Shown here in pieces: positions 18,753 through 32,500 of a DNA stretch of 64,000 bases (position 1 is the first letter of the stretch; each line of letters starts with the position of its first letter). A program made the position numbers and the translations under genes. The DNA is from Protonemura montana. Lineage: Eukaryota > Arthropoda > Insecta > Plecoptera > Nemouridae. The notes beneath the pieces are model-generated. The model did no database searches. It saw only the letters and a list, made by a program, of their open reading frames with translations, and was not told the origin of the DNA. Where the stretch lies: contig OX387612.1 of assembly GCA_947568835.1 (NCBI GenBank), forward strand, positions 12,154,001-12,218,000. The letters are read 5' to 3'.

Positions 18753-20364
18753 GTGCGACCTCCATTTTGATTCTCAAATGGATATTGGCACCAACTGCTA
18801 GCAGTGGCGTTGATAGCGATTCAACATGGCCTTATAGTGAAACTACAGACACAAAGACACAAACATGAGAAGCAAATACCTACTAGCGTTCTAATGTGGA
18901 TCTTATGCGGATCTAACAAGAAAAGATCTGAAATCGCTAGAAATCTTTCTATGTGATTTTCAAAAATTAATTTGTCTTTCTCTTTGTTTTGCATTAACCT
19001 TTAATAAAATCCCTAAATCGCGGTATCCATAGTTTCCGCGGTGGAGGAGTCGCTGGCACATTTGACAGATGTCTTTCATCGAATCAGAACGCCGTGGATA
19101 TTTATTTTATTTTCGAGAATGCCGTGATCTTTCAACAGGTATTTTAAATTCAAAACGTCATTAATTACAGAGTAAAGTTTTAACAAATATTATCCAAGCG
19201 TAATGCCACACTTATAATGAAAATATTTTAAATACTTAAATCTCTACCGCGTACAAACCCGTGGTATTCTCAAGCTTCAATAATATACTGTTTTTTAGCA
19301 GTTGAGCTGAGGTTGACAAATAGTTTGACTCCTTTCAAGTGGTTGATTTTTACTCAAAATTAAACATAAAATAATTACGGCCGACAAGTTCTTTTGCAAT
19401 ACGAGAGCTTTTTGCGGGAAGCAAGAGCAAGAATTCATGAAAAAATACATCAAGAAATCAGTTTTTTACTATTTTTCCGCTCTTTTCAACAAAAAAATGA
19501 ACTCCAAATTGCATCAAAATGAGCGAGGTATTGGTACGGTCGTAAAGCCATAAACATTTTGCCGATTTAATGCCTTATTACTGAGAAATTGTTCAAATAC
19601 GACACGTATTATTTAACCCCAGCCTAGACAAGATTTCACCACCAATTTCAAACGTAAATAATATTTCTGACTTTTATGCAAATCACCTGTGGGTTTACTT
19701 TCAATTGCCATCAACCTAAGCATGGAATACGGATTCTTTAACAATCAAACGATACTAAATACGTTTTTCAGCGATTATTCCGACTAATCTTGATTTCGAG
19801 TGACAGATTGCAAAAACATGTGACAATTCTTTTGCATCGACATGAGAAGCCGTGAAAAAATTTAGAATTTTCAAGCATGTCGTGAAATTGCAACAGGTTT
19901 TCAAACGCAAAGTGTTTTGTGTAAAATTAATTACATCACTCTTCTCTGTCACTTCACACACGGCAGCTGCGTGCGCAGCGGGTTCCACTACTAGTGTAAC
20001 TTAGGATTGTTACTACGGGTTCTACGACATTAAAAAATTAAATTGTTTTTTTCTTTGTTTTGCATCAGAAATAATTCAGCTGTAAAATTGCCCAATTAAA
20101 TCAGGCACAGGAAGTCAAGCTAAGAAAATGTTGCGTTAAATTCAGGTCTGGTTATTAAAAGCTTTCCCGTCTGCGATGGAATTTCAGTCACAATCTCAAC
20201 ATGGGGCGGTCGGCCTCAAGACGGGGATCAAAAATGCTGACTTAAATTTAGTACTTCGAAGTCACTGATTATTGAAAACTAATCCAACACGAAAATAAAA
20301 TTAGGTTTTGCGATTTGTAAATAAGATTTCTGGAAGTCCTCAAAATCACCTTTCCGCTTTGCAG
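18753..20364 (+). other. ABCA intron with two dispersed-repeat copies
   Basis: GT-AG intron of 1,612 bp. About 19,060-19,200 matches 600-740, and about 19,560-19,945 matches 6,545-6,915, so an element of the same dispersed family sits in this intron in + orientation. No exon is needed or seen between the two flanking exons, which join perfectly in ABCA alignments. Confidence 0.8.
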
Positions 20365-20584
20365 CATGAGCGAGAGCGATGCTTTATGTTCACGAATTGC
20401 TATCATGGTTGATGGACAGTTTCGTTGTCTGGGCAGCAGCCAGTACCTCAAGCACAAGTTTTGTCGCGGCTTCACGGTGCTTGTCACGCTCCGGCGAGCG
20501 CAATCCGATCCAGAAGCTGTCCTAGCGTTTCAGTTGGCCATGAAGATCGCGTTCCCAAGCGCAGTACTCAAGGACGAACATCAG
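20365..20584 (+). CDS. ABCA-type ABC transporter, penultimate exon
   Basis: One base completing the split serine codon plus 73 codons, ending in frame at ...LKDEHQ. It begins MSESDALCSRIAIMVDGQF, CLGSSQYLKHKF, the part just after the H-loop in ABCA NBD2 (family pattern SMEECEALCTRLAIMVNG, CLGSPQHLKNKF). Acceptor CTTTGCAG ends at 20,364; donor CAG|GTAAAA at 20,585. The CLGS-x-QHLK-like stretch is conserved across ABCA proteins. Confidence 0.93.
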
Positions 20585-20610
20585 GTAAAAAACACAGACA
20601 CGGGTTATCA

Positions 20611-22765
20611 GGGATGTGTACAGCTGGGTTGGCAACTTCAATGGGAGCCAAGGACATGTGTGTCAAGGTATAGGGCATGGTGCAAGCATGGATGTGTACA
20701 GCTGGGTTGGCATCTTCAATGGGAGCCAAGGACATGTGTGTCAAGGTATAGGGCATGGTGCAAGCATGGATGTGTACAGCTGGGTTGGCATCTTCAATGG
20801 GAGCCAGGGACATGTGTGTCAAGGTATAGGGCAGGGTGCTAGCATGGATATGTACAGCTAGGTTGGCATCTTCAATGGGAACCAGGGACATGTGTGTCAA
20901 GGTATAGGGCATGGTGCAAGCATGGATGTGTACAGCTGGGTTGGCAACTTCAATAGGAGCCAGGGTCATGTGTGTCAAGGTATAGGGCATGGTGCAAGCA
21001 TGGATGTGTACAGCTGGGTTGGCATCTTCAATGGGAGCCAGGGTCATGTGTGTCAAGGTATAGGGCATGGTGCAAGCATGGATGTGTACAGCTGGGTTGG
21101 CATCTTCAATGGGAGCCAGGGACATGTGTGTCAAGGTATAGGGCATGGTGCAAGCATGGATGTGTACAGCTGGGTTGGCATCTTCAATGGGAGCCAGGGT
21201 CATGTGTGTCAAGGTATAGGGCATGGTGCAAGCATGGATGTGTACAGCTGGGCTGGCATCTTCAATGGGAGCCAGGGACATGTGTGTCAAGGTATAGGGC
21301 ATGGTGCAAGCATAGATGTGTACAGCTGGGTTGGCAACTTCAATGGGTGCCAGGGACATGTGTACCAAGGTATAGGGCATGGTGCAAGCATGGATGTGTA
21401 CAGCTGGGTTGACATCTTCAATGGGAGCCAGGGACATGTGTGTCAAGGTATAGGGCATGGTGCAAGCATGGATGTGTACAGCTGGGTTGGCAACTTCAAT
21501 GGGAGCCAGGGACATGTGTGTCAAGGTATAGGGCATGGTGCAAGCATGGATGTGTACAGCTGGGTTGGCATCTTCAATGGGAGCCAGGGACATGTGTGTC
21601 AAGGTATAGGGCATGGTGCAAGCATGGATGTGTACAGCTGGGTTGGCAACTTCAATGGGAGCCAGGGACATGTGTGTCAAGGTATAGGGCATGGTGCAAG
21701 CATGGATGTGTACAGCTGGGTTGGCATCTTCAATGGGAGCCAGGGACATGTGTGTCAAGGTATAGGGCATGGTGCAAGCATGGATGTGTACAGCTAGGTT
21801 GGCATCTTCAATGGGAGCCAGGGACATGTGTGTCAAGGTATAGGGCATGGTGCAAGCATGGATGTGTACAGCTAGGTTGGCATCTTCAATGGGAGCCAGG
21901 GACATGTGTGTCAAGGTATAGGGCATGGTGCAAGCATGGATGTGTACAGCTAGGTTGGCATCTTCAATGGGAGCCAGGGACATGTGTGTCAAGGTATAGG
22001 GCATGGTGCAAGCATGGATGTGTACAGCTGGGTTAGCATCTTCAATGGGAGCCAGGGACATGTGTGTCAAGGTATAGGGCATGGTGCAAGCATGGATGTG
22101 TACAGCTGGGTTGGCATCTTCAATGGGAGCCAGGGACATGTGTGTCAAGGTATAGGGCATGGTGCAAGCATGGATGTGTACAGCTGGGTTGGCATCTTCA
22201 ATGGGAGCCAGGGACATGTGTGTCAAGGTATAGGGCATGGTGCAAGCATGGATGTGTACAGCTGGGTTGGCATCTTCAATGGGAGCCAGGGACATGTGTG
22301 TCAAGGTATAGGGCATGGTGCAAGCATGGATGTGTACAGCTAGGTTGGCATCTTCAATGGGAGCCAGGGACATGTGTGTCAAGGTATAGGGCATGGTGCA
22401 AGCATGGATGTGTACAGCTAGGTTGGCATCTTCAATGGGAGCCAGGGACATGTGTGTCAAGGTATAGGGCATGGTGCAAGCATGGATGTGTACAGCTGGG
22501 TTGACATCTTCAATGGGAGCCAGGGACATGTGTGTCAAGGTATAGGGCATGGTGCAAGCATGGATGTGTACAGCTGGGTTGGCATCTTCAATGGGAGCCA
22601 GGGACATGTGTGTCAAGGTATAGGGCATGGTGCAAGCATGGATGTGTACAGCTGGGTTGGCATCTTCAATGGGAGCCAGGAACATGTGTGTCAAGGTATA
22701 GGGCATGGTGCAAGCATGGATGTGTACAGCTGGGTTGGCATCTTCAATGGGAGCCAGGGATATGT
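20611..22765 (+). repeat. 78-bp minisatellite in the last ABCA intron
   Basis: About 27.6 copies of a 78-bp unit (ATGTGTACAGCTGGGTTGGC, ATCTTCAATGGGAGCCAGGG, TGTCAAGGTATAGGGCATGG, CAAGCATGG), starting only ~26 bp after the 5' splice site. Copies differ at few positions (GGCATC/GGCAAC, GCTGGG/GCTAGG). The unit is 26 codons long, so the minus strand stays open across all copies (712 codons) and + frames stay open for long runs. These are not separate genes. Confidence 0.97.
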
Positions 22766-23155
22766 GACGGATAGATTTATCTGCACGTCATATCTTGAAC
22801 GTCACACTGTTTTGACATCGCTTTTTGGCGTCAGTGAAAGAGTAGGCGATAATTAGTGTGAATAAAAACCCTGAATTAGTTTAGAATAAAGTAAGGAAAA
22901 GCCGTTGCAGGCAGTTTGTCTAGTCAAGTCGTTGAATACCAAAGAGGCCACTATCATAACGTCCTTTTTCAAAAGACGGGACATACAATATTCAACACCT
23001 TTCGTTGGTTACCTATTCAATACCTGACCCAGCGCCGTGAGTTAGAGACATGCGGGTCGAGGTAGTACAACGATGCTCTAGGCCTTGGCTCAATGTTGTG
23101 TTGAAATTACACATTACTACACATACAAGTGAAATATTACTTGTACTTTTGTCAG
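22766..23155 (+). other. End of the last ABCA intron
   Basis: Unique intron sequence, no gene seen. It ends with acceptor TACTTTTGTCAG at 23,155. Confidence 0.7.
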
Positions 23156-23332
23156 GGTTTGCTGAACTACAATGTGATGGACACTAGCGTGCGCTGGGGC
23201 AGTCTCTTCTCGGGTTTGGAGGCGTTGAAGAGCAAGCACGCCAACATGGAGGACTACCAAGCTAGCGAGACTTCCTTGGAGCAAGTGTTCCTGTCTTTCG
23301 CTCGTCTTGAAGAGCGGCCGACCACAGACTAG
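23156..23332 (+). CDS. ABCA-type ABC transporter, last exon
   Basis: 58 codons plus stop TAG. Starts GLLNYNV, contains WGSLFSGLEALK and ends with the ABCA C-terminal signature NMEDYQASETSLEQVFLSFARL (family pattern LEDYSVSQTTLEQVFLNFAK). It joins in phase to ...LKDEHQ of the previous exon, as in known ABCA proteins. Only a short tail (EERPTTD) follows. A candidate ATTAAA polyadenylation signal lies at 23,373-23,378. Confidence 0.94.
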   Translation, partial: GLLNYNVMDTSVRWGSLFSGLEALKSKHANMEDYQASETSLEQVFLSFARLEERPTTD

Positions 23333-23811
23333 CAAGCGGCAACTGAACAATTGACAGATGCTCATGTAAATAATTAAAAGCTGGACTTTTTTACACTAAA
23401 AAAAAATATTTGTTTTTAGCCTGGAAGAAGTCACGGTGAATGTGAGCTTTTCGAAAGGAAGAAAATGCTTTAGGGCTGTTCATGAATTTCCCCACAAGGA
23501 AAGTTCTAGTATAATCTTTTCGTAAGGTTCGCCATCGGTTTGAACCTTGACTTGGTATCCGGGGTTCGATCTAAAGCCTATTGGTGTTGCTAATCTGTAA
23601 CAAAATATCGAAGGTTCAGGTTAAGAGGTGCACATAATGCACTACAGGCTTCTTGCCACGTTTGCGTTGTAAGGTTTCAAGCCAAGAGTTGGGATTGGAA
23701 AAAACAATGATTTATTAAAATGTAGATCCGGCAAACCGTTAAAATCTTAAGAGGAGCAAAGTCAACTGCCTCTCCTCGGGGTCGAAGCCCTTCAAAATCG
23801 TCTACCTACCT
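23333..23811 (+). other. ABCA 3' flank
   Basis: No gene seen. Contains the candidate ATTAAA signal and a GGGTTCGATCTAAAG stretch near 23,562 that resembles a tRNA B box, but no tRNA structure could be built around it. Confidence 0.45.
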
Positions 23812-24772
23812 GCCCCTGGTGGAGGGACAGGTTACTAGCTGCTCTGGTGGAGGGACAGGTTACTAGCTGCCCCTGGTGGAGGGACAGGTTACTAGCTGCC
23901 CTGGTGGAGGGACAGGTTACTAGCTGCCCTGGTGGAGGGACAGGTTACTAGCTGCCCTGGTGGAGGGACAGGTTACTAGCAGCCCCTGGTGGAGGGACAG
24001 GTTACTAGCTGCCCTGGTGGAGGGACAGGTTACTGGCTGCCCTGGTGGAGGGACAGGTTACTAGCTGCCCTGGTGGAGGGACAGGTTACTAGCTGCCCTG
24101 GTGGAGGGACAGGGTACAAGCTGCCCCTGGTGGTGGGGCAGGTTACTGGCTGCCCTGTTGGAGGGACAGGTTACTAGCTGCCCCTGGTGGAGGGACAGGT
24201 AACTAGCTGCCCTGGTGGAGGGACAGGTTACTAGCTGCCCTGGTGGAGGGACAGGTTACTGGCTGCCCTGGTGGAGGGGCAGGTTACTAGCTGCCCTGGT
24301 GGAGGGACAGGTTACTAGCTGCCCCTGGTGGAGGGACAGGTTACTAGCTGCCCTGGTGGAGGGACAGGTTACTAGCTGCCCTGGTGGAGGGACAGGTTAC
24401 TAGCTGCCCTGGTGGAGGGACAGGTTACTAGCTGCCCTGGTGGAGGGACAGGTTACTAGCTGCCCTGGTGGAGGGACAGGTTACTGGCTGCCCTGGTGGA
24501 GGGTCAGGTTACTAGCTGCCCTGGTGGAGGGACAGGTTACTAGCTGCCCGGGTGGAGGGACAGGTAACTAGCTGCCCTGGTGGAGGGACAGGTTCCTGGC
24601 TACCTCTGGTGGAGGGACAGGTTACTAGCTGCCCTGGTGGAGGGACAGGTTACTAGCTGCCTCTGGTGGAGGGACAGGTTCCTAGCTGCCCCTGGTGGAG
24701 GAACAGGTTACTGGCTGCCCTGGTGGAGGAACAGGTTACTAGCTGCCCCTGGTGGAGGGACAGGTTACAAGC
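23812..24772 (+). repeat. 28-bp minisatellite, left arm
   Basis: About 34 copies of a 28-29 bp unit, CCCTGGTGGAGGGACAGG followed by TTACTAGCTG, with C-run length variants that change the frame. The same unit in the opposite orientation fills 53,899-56,832, forming the outer parts of a large inverted duplication. Confidence 0.96.
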
Positions 24773-25185
24773 TATAATGCTAGCCATAAAATAATTTTCA
24801 AATCAAAACTGGTTCATCATTAACATTTAACTGTTGACTGTGACGTCAATAACTACAAATATTAGGATATTTTACTCTGTTAAACTTTTATTGCTAAAAT
24901 ACAATGCAATGTTTTTTTTTCCAAAGCGCAAAACAAGTCGACGTGTAGGATCGATGCAAGGACGAGACTGAATGCAGATCTGGAGGCAACTCAGACTCAG
25001 TCTTTAAGTCTGTCTTGGTTCGAAGCCAGGTTGGTTGGATTCAAACTTTTAAACATCTTTTTTGTTTGACAAAACTTATTTCTACTTGGTTTTGAATGCT
25101 AAATGAAGAACAACTAGACTTCCCAACGTTTTGTAACTTGTACCTGTTACTTCGCAGGCATTGCAGTCCCACAGGCATTGCAGGG
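24773..25185 (-). repeat. Inverted copy of tetraspanin 3' and 5' flanks (gene deleted)
   Basis: 24,776-25,040 is the reverse complement of 53,634-53,898: the last ~38 coding bases of the tetraspanin, its 3'UTR with polyadenylation signal, and downstream sequence. 25,043-25,185 is the reverse complement of about 50,200-50,341, upstream of that gene. The two are fused at GAA (25,040-25,042), so about 3,291 bp holding the gene body are absent here. It is not a gene itself. Confidence 0.9.
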
Positions 25186-25605
25186 TCCAGGCAAGGCTGA
25201 GACATGGGACATGGGGCATGGGGGCAGGGTCCAGGCAAGGCTGGGACATGGGACATGGGACATGGGGGCAGGGTCCAGGCAAGGCTGGGACATGGGACAT
25301 GGGGGCAGGGTACAGGCAAAGCTGGGACATGGGACATGAGACATGGGGGCAGGGTCCAGGCAATGCTGGGACATGGGACATGGGGGCAGGGTCCAGGCAA
25401 TGCTGGGACATGGGACATGGGGGCAGGGTCCAGGCAATGCTAGGACATGGAACGAAGGGGCAGGGTCCAGGCAAGGCTGGGACATAAGACATGGGGGCAG
25501 GGTCCAGGCAAGGCTGGGACATGGGACATAGGGGCAGGGTCCAGGCAATGCTGGGATATGGGACATGGGGGCTGGGTCCAGGCAAGGCTGGGACATGGGA
25601 CATGG
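25186..25605 (-). repeat. 37-bp minisatellite, left arm
   Basis: About 11 copies of a 37-bp unit, here reading GGGGGCAGGGTCCAGGCAAG then GCTGGGACATGGGACAT. It is the reverse complement of the unit at 35,606-50,195. Variants (CAATGCTGG, extra GGGACATGG) match variants seen in the large array. Confidence 0.95.
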
Positions 25606-26501
25606 GAGTCTCATCTCTTTCCTCTCTTTGTATCAGATGAGGATAAAACGATGTGATGCCAATTTAAATTCTACCGTTAGTATGCAATCATCTACTTAAT
25701 AAAAAAGAAGGAAATTGTGTTTTTTTTTTTCGAAATATTACAATTTCATTTTGCCAAGGAATTGATGAAGTTTATCTGAAAGTTTCGTGATAAAGTATGG
25801 GCCAGTAAAAAATTATTTATCTCAATGACGCATGAAAATGAGAATAGCACAAAACGTTAACTCCTGATCTTTAAAACTGAAAGGTGCTGCTCGTGCTAAA
25901 AGTTGAAAAATGCTTTTTAGAAATTGCGTCTAGTAGCAATATGAAGCCTCTCAGAAATGTTTGGGTTTGACAGTAACAGTTGTATATGTTTCCCAGTCTG
26001 GCAGATGAAGTATATTTATATATTTGTATATTTATTTATTGTTGTCCTATTGATCAAACATTGATATGGACATCTCATGTTACATATGAAAATACACTTA
26101 AAATTTAAACAATTCAATAAAATACAATCAATTACAATCAATTACAATCAATACAATTAATTATTCAATAAACATGTAGCATTTACATTCGCATAAAATA
26201 CAGTTGTTTCCATCTTGCGCACTAGCAACCTTAAATATTAAAAATTCTTTTACTGAGTAAAAACAATGCTCTGTTAATGGTACTCTTTTAAACATATTTT
26301 AAAACCAGTAATACCTTCCTTCTCTCTTATTGCGTTAGGCTACACGTTGAAAAATCGCGATCCCTAGTCCAGAGGTGATCTTTGTGCCCTTGTCTTATTG
26401 TATTGTATTGTATTGTATTTTTGTATTTTCCTTTGTTTTTTACACATGCCATCATGTTTTTCACAAATTTGGTAAAACAGGCGTTGGAAATTGGGTAAAG
26501 G
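25606..26501 (-). other. Inter-array stretch with LINE-like 3' tails
   Basis: No intact gene. On the minus strand, 26,395-26,500 reads as the end of an RT-like open frame (after GPILY: FTKFVKNMMACVKNK) and then an A-rich (ATACA)n tail. About 25,990-26,170 on the same strand has a second A/T-rich tail with AATAAATAAATATAC. Both look like 3' ends of non-LTR retrotransposons inserted in minus orientation; this is inference from a short stretch. Confidence 0.45.
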
Positions 26502-29500
26502 ATGGGGCCCATGTACATTGCACTTTCTCTAATATTTGCTGGTAACTTATTGTATAGGATGGGGCCCATGTACATTGTACTTTCTCTAATATTTGCTGGT
26601 AACTTATTGTATAGGATGGGGCCCATGTACATTGTACTTTCTCTAATATTTGCTGGTAACTTATTGTATAGGATGGAGCCCATGTACATAGCACTTTCTC
26701 TAATATTTGCTGGTAACTTATTGTATAGGATGGGGCCCATGTACATTGCACTTTCTCTAATATTTGCTGGTAACTTATTGTATAGGATGGGGCCCATGTA
26801 CATTGTACTTTCTCTAATATTTGCTGGTAACTTATTGTATAGGATGGGGCCCATGTACATTGTACTTTCTCTAATATTTGCTGGTAACTTATTGTATAGG
26901 ATGGGGCCCATGTACATAGCACTTTCTCTAATATTTGCTGGTAACTTATTGTATAGGATGGGGCCCATGTACATTGTACTTTCTCTAATATTTGCTGGTA
27001 ACTTATTGTATAGGATGGGGCCCATGTACATTGTACTTTCTCTAATATTTGCTGGTAACTTATTGTATAGGATGGGGCCCATGTACATAGCACTTTCTCT
27101 AATATTTGCTGGAAACTTATTGTATAGGATGGGGCCCATGTACATAGCACTTTCTCTAATATTTGCTGGTAACTTATTGTATAGGATGGGGCCCATGTAC
27201 ATAGCACTTTCTCTAATATTTGCTGGTAACTTATTGTATAGGATGGGGCCCATGTACATAGCACTTTCTCTAATATTTGCTGGTAACTTATTGTATAGGA
27301 TGGGGCCCATGTACATAGCACTTTCTCTAATATTTGCTGGTAACTTATTGTATAGGATGGGGCCCATGTACATAGCACTTTCTCTAATATTTGCTGGTAA
27401 CTTATTGTATAGGATGGGGCCCATGTACATAGCACTTTCTCTAATATTTGCTGGTAACTTATTGTATAGGATGGGGCTCATGTACATTGTACTTTCTCTA
27501 ATATTTGCTGGTCACTTATTGTATAGGATGGGGCCCATGTACATTGCATTTTCTCTAATATTTGCTGGTAACTTATTGTATAGGATGGGGCCCATGTACA
27601 TTGTACTTTCTCTAATATTTGCTGGTCACTTATTGTATAGGATGGGGCCCATGTACATAGCACTTTCTCTAATATTTGCTGGTAACTTATTGTATAGGAT
27701 GGGGCCCATGTACATAGCACTTTCTCTAATATTTGCTGGTAACTTATTGTATAGGATGGGGCCCATGTACATTGCATTTTCTCTAATATTTGCTGGTAAC
27801 TTATTGTATAGGATGGGGCCCATGTACATTGTACTTTCTCTAATATTTGCTGGTAACTTATTGTATAGGATGGGGCCCATGTACATTGCACTTTCTCTAA
27901 TATTTGCTGGTAACTTATTGTATAGGATGGGGCCCATGTACATTGTACTTTCTCTAATATTTGCTGGTAACTTATTGTATAGGATGGGGCCCATGTACAT
28001 AGCACTTTCTCTAATATTTGCTGGTAACTTATTGTATAGGATGGGGCCCATGTACATAGCACTTTCTCTAATATTTGCTTGTAACTTATTGTATAGGATG
28101 GGGCCCATGTACATTGCACTTTCTCTAATATTTGCTGGTAACTTATTGTATAGGATGGGGCCCATGTACATAGCACTTTCTCTAATATTTGCTGGTAACT
28201 TATTGTATAGGATGGGGCCCATGTACATAGCACTTTCTCTAATATTTGCTGGTAACTTATTGTATAGGATGGGGCCCATGTACATTGTACTTTCTCTAAT
28301 ATTTGCTGGTAACTTATTGTATAGGATGGGGCCCATGTACATAGCACTTTCTCTAATATTTGCTGGTAACTTATTGTATAGGATGGGGCCCATGTACATT
28401 GTACTTTCTCTAATATTTGCTGGTAACTTATTGTATAGGATGGGGCCCATGTACATAGCACTTTCTCTAATATTTGCTGGTAACTTATTGTATAGGATGG
28501 AGCCCATGTACATAGCACTTTCTCTAATATTTGCTGGTAACTTATTGTATAGGATGGAGCCCATGTACATAGCACTTTCTCTAATATTTGCTGGTAACTT
28601 ATTGTATAGGATGGGGCCCATGTACATAGCACTTTCTCTAATATTTGCTGGTAACTTATTGTATAGGATGGAGCCCATGTACATAGCACTTTCTCTAATA
28701 TTTGCTGGTAACTTATTGTATAGGATGGGGCCCATGTACATAGCACTTTCTCTAATATTTGCTGGTAACTTATTGTATAGGATGGGGCCCATGTACATAG
28801 CACTTTCTCTAATATTTGCTGGTAACTTATTGTATAGGATGGGGCCCATGTACATAGCACTTTCTCTAATATTTGCTGGTAACTTATTGTATAGGATGGA
28901 GCCCATGTACATTGTACTTTCTCTAATATTTGCTGGTAACTTATTGTATAGGATGGGGCCCATGTACATTGTACTTTCTCTAATATTTGCTGGTAACTTA
29001 TTGTATAGGATGGGGCCCATGTACATTGTACTTTCTCTAATATTTGCTGGTAACTTATTGTATAGGATGGGGCCCATGTACATAGCACTTTCTCTAATAT
29101 TTGCTGGTAACTTATTGTATAGGATGGGGCCCATGTACATAGCACTTTCTCTAATATTTGCTGGTAACTTATTGTATAGGATGGGGCCCATGTACATTGT
29201 ACTTTCTCTAATATTTGCTGGTAACTTATTGTATAGGATGGGGCCCATGTACATTGTACTTTCTCTAATATTTGCTGGTAACTTATTGTATAGGATGGGG
29301 CCCATGTACATTGTACTTTCTCTAATATTTGCTGGTAACTTATTGTATAGGATGGGGCCCATGTACATAGCACTTTCTCTAATATTTGCTGGTAACTTAT
29401 TGTATAGGATGGGGCCCATGTACATTGTACTTTCTCTAATATTTGCTGGTAACTTATTGTATAGGATGGGGCCCATGTACATAGCACTTTCTCTAATATT

Positions 29501-32500
29501 TGCTGGTAACTTATTGTATAGGATGGGGCCCATGTACATAGCACTTTCTCTAATATTTGCTGGTAACTTATTGTATAGGATGGGGCCCATGTACATTGCA
29601 TTTTCTCTAATATTTGCTGGTAACTTATTGTATAGGATGGGGCCCATGTACATAGCACTTTCTCTAATATTTGCTGGTAACTTATTGTATAGGATGGGGC
29701 CCATGTACATAGCACTTTCTCTAATATTTGCTGGTAACTTATTGTATAGGATGGGGCCCATGTACATAGCACTTTCTCTAATATTTGCTGGTAACTTATT
29801 GTATAGGATGGGGCCCATGTACATAGCACTTTCTCTAATATTTGCTGGTAACTTATTGTATAGGATGGGGCCCATGTACATTGTACTTTCTCTAATATTT
29901 GCTGGTAACTTATTGTATAGGATGGGGCCCATGTACATAGCACTTTCTCTAATATTTGCTGGTAACTTATTGTATAGGATGGGGCCCATGTACATTGTAC
30001 TTTCTCTAATATTTGCTGGTAACTTATTGTATAGGATGGGGCCCATGTACATAGCACTTTCTCTAATATTTGCTGGTAACTTATTGTATAGGATGGGGCC
30101 CATGTACATAGCTTTTTCTCTAATATTTGCTGGTAACTTATTGTATAGGATGGGGCCCATGTACATAGCACTTTCTCTAATATTTGCTGGTAACTTATTG
30201 TATAGGATGGGGCCCATGTACATTGTACTTTCTCTAATATTTGCTGGTAACTTATTGTATAGGATGGGGCCCATGTACATAGCACTTTCTCTAATATTTG
30301 CTGGTAACTTATTGTATAGGATGGGGCCCATGTACATAGCACTTTCTCTAATATTTGCTGGTAACTTATTGTATAGGATGGAGCCCATGTACATTGCACT
30401 TTCTCTAATATTTGCTGGTAACTTATTGTATAGGATGGGGCCCATGTACATAGCACTTTCTCTAATATTTGCTGGTAACTTATTGTATAGGATGGGGCCC
30501 ATGTACATTGTACTTTCTCTAATATTTGCTGGTAACTTATTGTATAGGATGGGGCCCATGTACATAGCACTTTCTCTAATATTTGCTGGTAACTTATTGT
30601 ATAGGATGGGGCCCATGTACATTGTACTTTCTCTAATATTTGCTGGTAACTTATTGTATAGGATGGGGCCCATGTACATAGCACTTTCTCTAATATTTGC
30701 TGGTAACTTATTGTATAGGATGGAGCCCATGTACATAGCACTTTCTCTAATATTTGCTGGTAACTTATTGTATAGGATGGAGCCCATGTACATAGCACTT
30801 TCTCTAATATTTGCTGGTAACTTATTGTATAGGATGGGGCCCATGTACATAGCACTTTCTCTAATATTTGCTGGTAACTTATTGTATAGGATGGAGCCCA
30901 TGTACATAGCACTTTCTCTAATATTTGCTGGTAACTTATTGTATAGGATGGGGCCCATGTACATAGCACTTTCTCTAATATTTGCTGGTAACTTATTGTA
31001 TAGGATGGGGCCCATGTACATTGCACTTTCTCTAATATTTGCTGGTAACTTATTGTATAGGATGGGGCCCATGTACATTGTACTTTCTCTAATATTTGCT
31101 GGTAACTTATTGTATAGGATGGGGCCCATGTACATAGCACTTTCTCTAATATTTGCTGGTAACTTATTGTATAGGATGGGGCCCATGCACATTGTACTTT
31201 CTCTAATATTTGCTGGTAACTTATTGTATAGGATGTGGCCCATGTACATTGCATTTTCTCTAATATTTGCTGGTAACTTATTGTATAGGATGGGGCCCAT
31301 GTACATTGTACTTTCTCTAATATTTGCTGGTAACTTATTGTATAGGATGGGGCCCATGTACATAGCACTTTCTCTAATATTTGCTGGTAACTTATTGTAT
31401 AGGATGGGGCCCATGTACATTGTACTTTCTCTAATATTTGCTGGTAACTTATTGTATAGGATGGGGCCCATGTACATTGTACTTTCTCTAATATTTGCTG
31501 GTAACTTATTGTATAGGATGGGGCCCATGTACATAGCACTTTCTCTAATATTTGCTGGTAACTTATTGTATAGGATGGGGCCCATGTACATTGTACTTTC
31601 TCTAATATTTGCTGGTAACTTATTGTATAGGATGGGGCCCATGTACATAGCACTTTCTCTAATATTTGCTGGTAACTTATTGTATAGGATGGGGCCCATG
31701 TACATAGCACTTTCTCTAATATTTGCTGGTAACTTATTGTATAGGATGGGGCCCATGTACATTGCATTTTCTCTAATATTTGCTGGTAACTTATTGTATA
31801 GGATGGGGCCCATGTACATAGCACTTTCTCTAATATTTGCTGGTAACTTATTGTATAGGATGGGGCCCATGTACATAGCACTTTCTCTAATATTTGCTGG
31901 TAACTTATTGTATAGGATGGGGCCCATGTACATAGCACTTTCTCTAATATTTGCTGGTAACTTATTGTATAGGATGGGGCCCATGTACATAGCACTTTCT
32001 CTAATATTTGCTGGTAACTTATTGTATAGGATGGGGCCCATGTACATAGCACTTTCTCTAATATTTGCTGGTAACTTATTGTATAGGATGGGGCCCATGT
32101 ACATTGTACTTTCTCTAATATTTGCTGGTAACTTATTGTATAGGATGGGGCCCATGTACATAGCACTTTCTCTAATATTTGCTGGTAACTTATTGTATAG
32201 GATGGGGCCCATGTACATTGTACTTTCTCTAATATTTGCTGGTAACTTATTGTATAGGATGGGGCCCATGTACATAGCACTTTCTCTAATATTTGCTGGT
32301 AACTTATTGTATGGGATGGGGCCCATGTACATAGCACTTTCTCTAATATTTGCTGGTAACTTATTGTATAGGATGGGGCCCATGTACATAGCACTTTCTC
32401 TAATATTTGCTGGTAACTTATTGTATAGGATGGGGCCCATGTACATTGTACTTTCTCTAATATTTGCTGGTAACTTATTGTATAGGATGGGGCCCATGTA

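Noticed and set aside
20568..22706. 712-codon minus-strand frame (MPYTLTHMSLAPIED repeats)
   Set aside because: Product of a 78-bp unit (26 codons) inside an ABCA intron.
23550..23600. tRNA gene suggested by GGGTTCGATC
   Set aside because: No matching A box or cloverleaf could be built around the B-box-like sequence.
23812..24772. CRISPR-like array of 28-bp repeats
   Set aside because: Units are directly contiguous without spacers, and the genome is eukaryotic.
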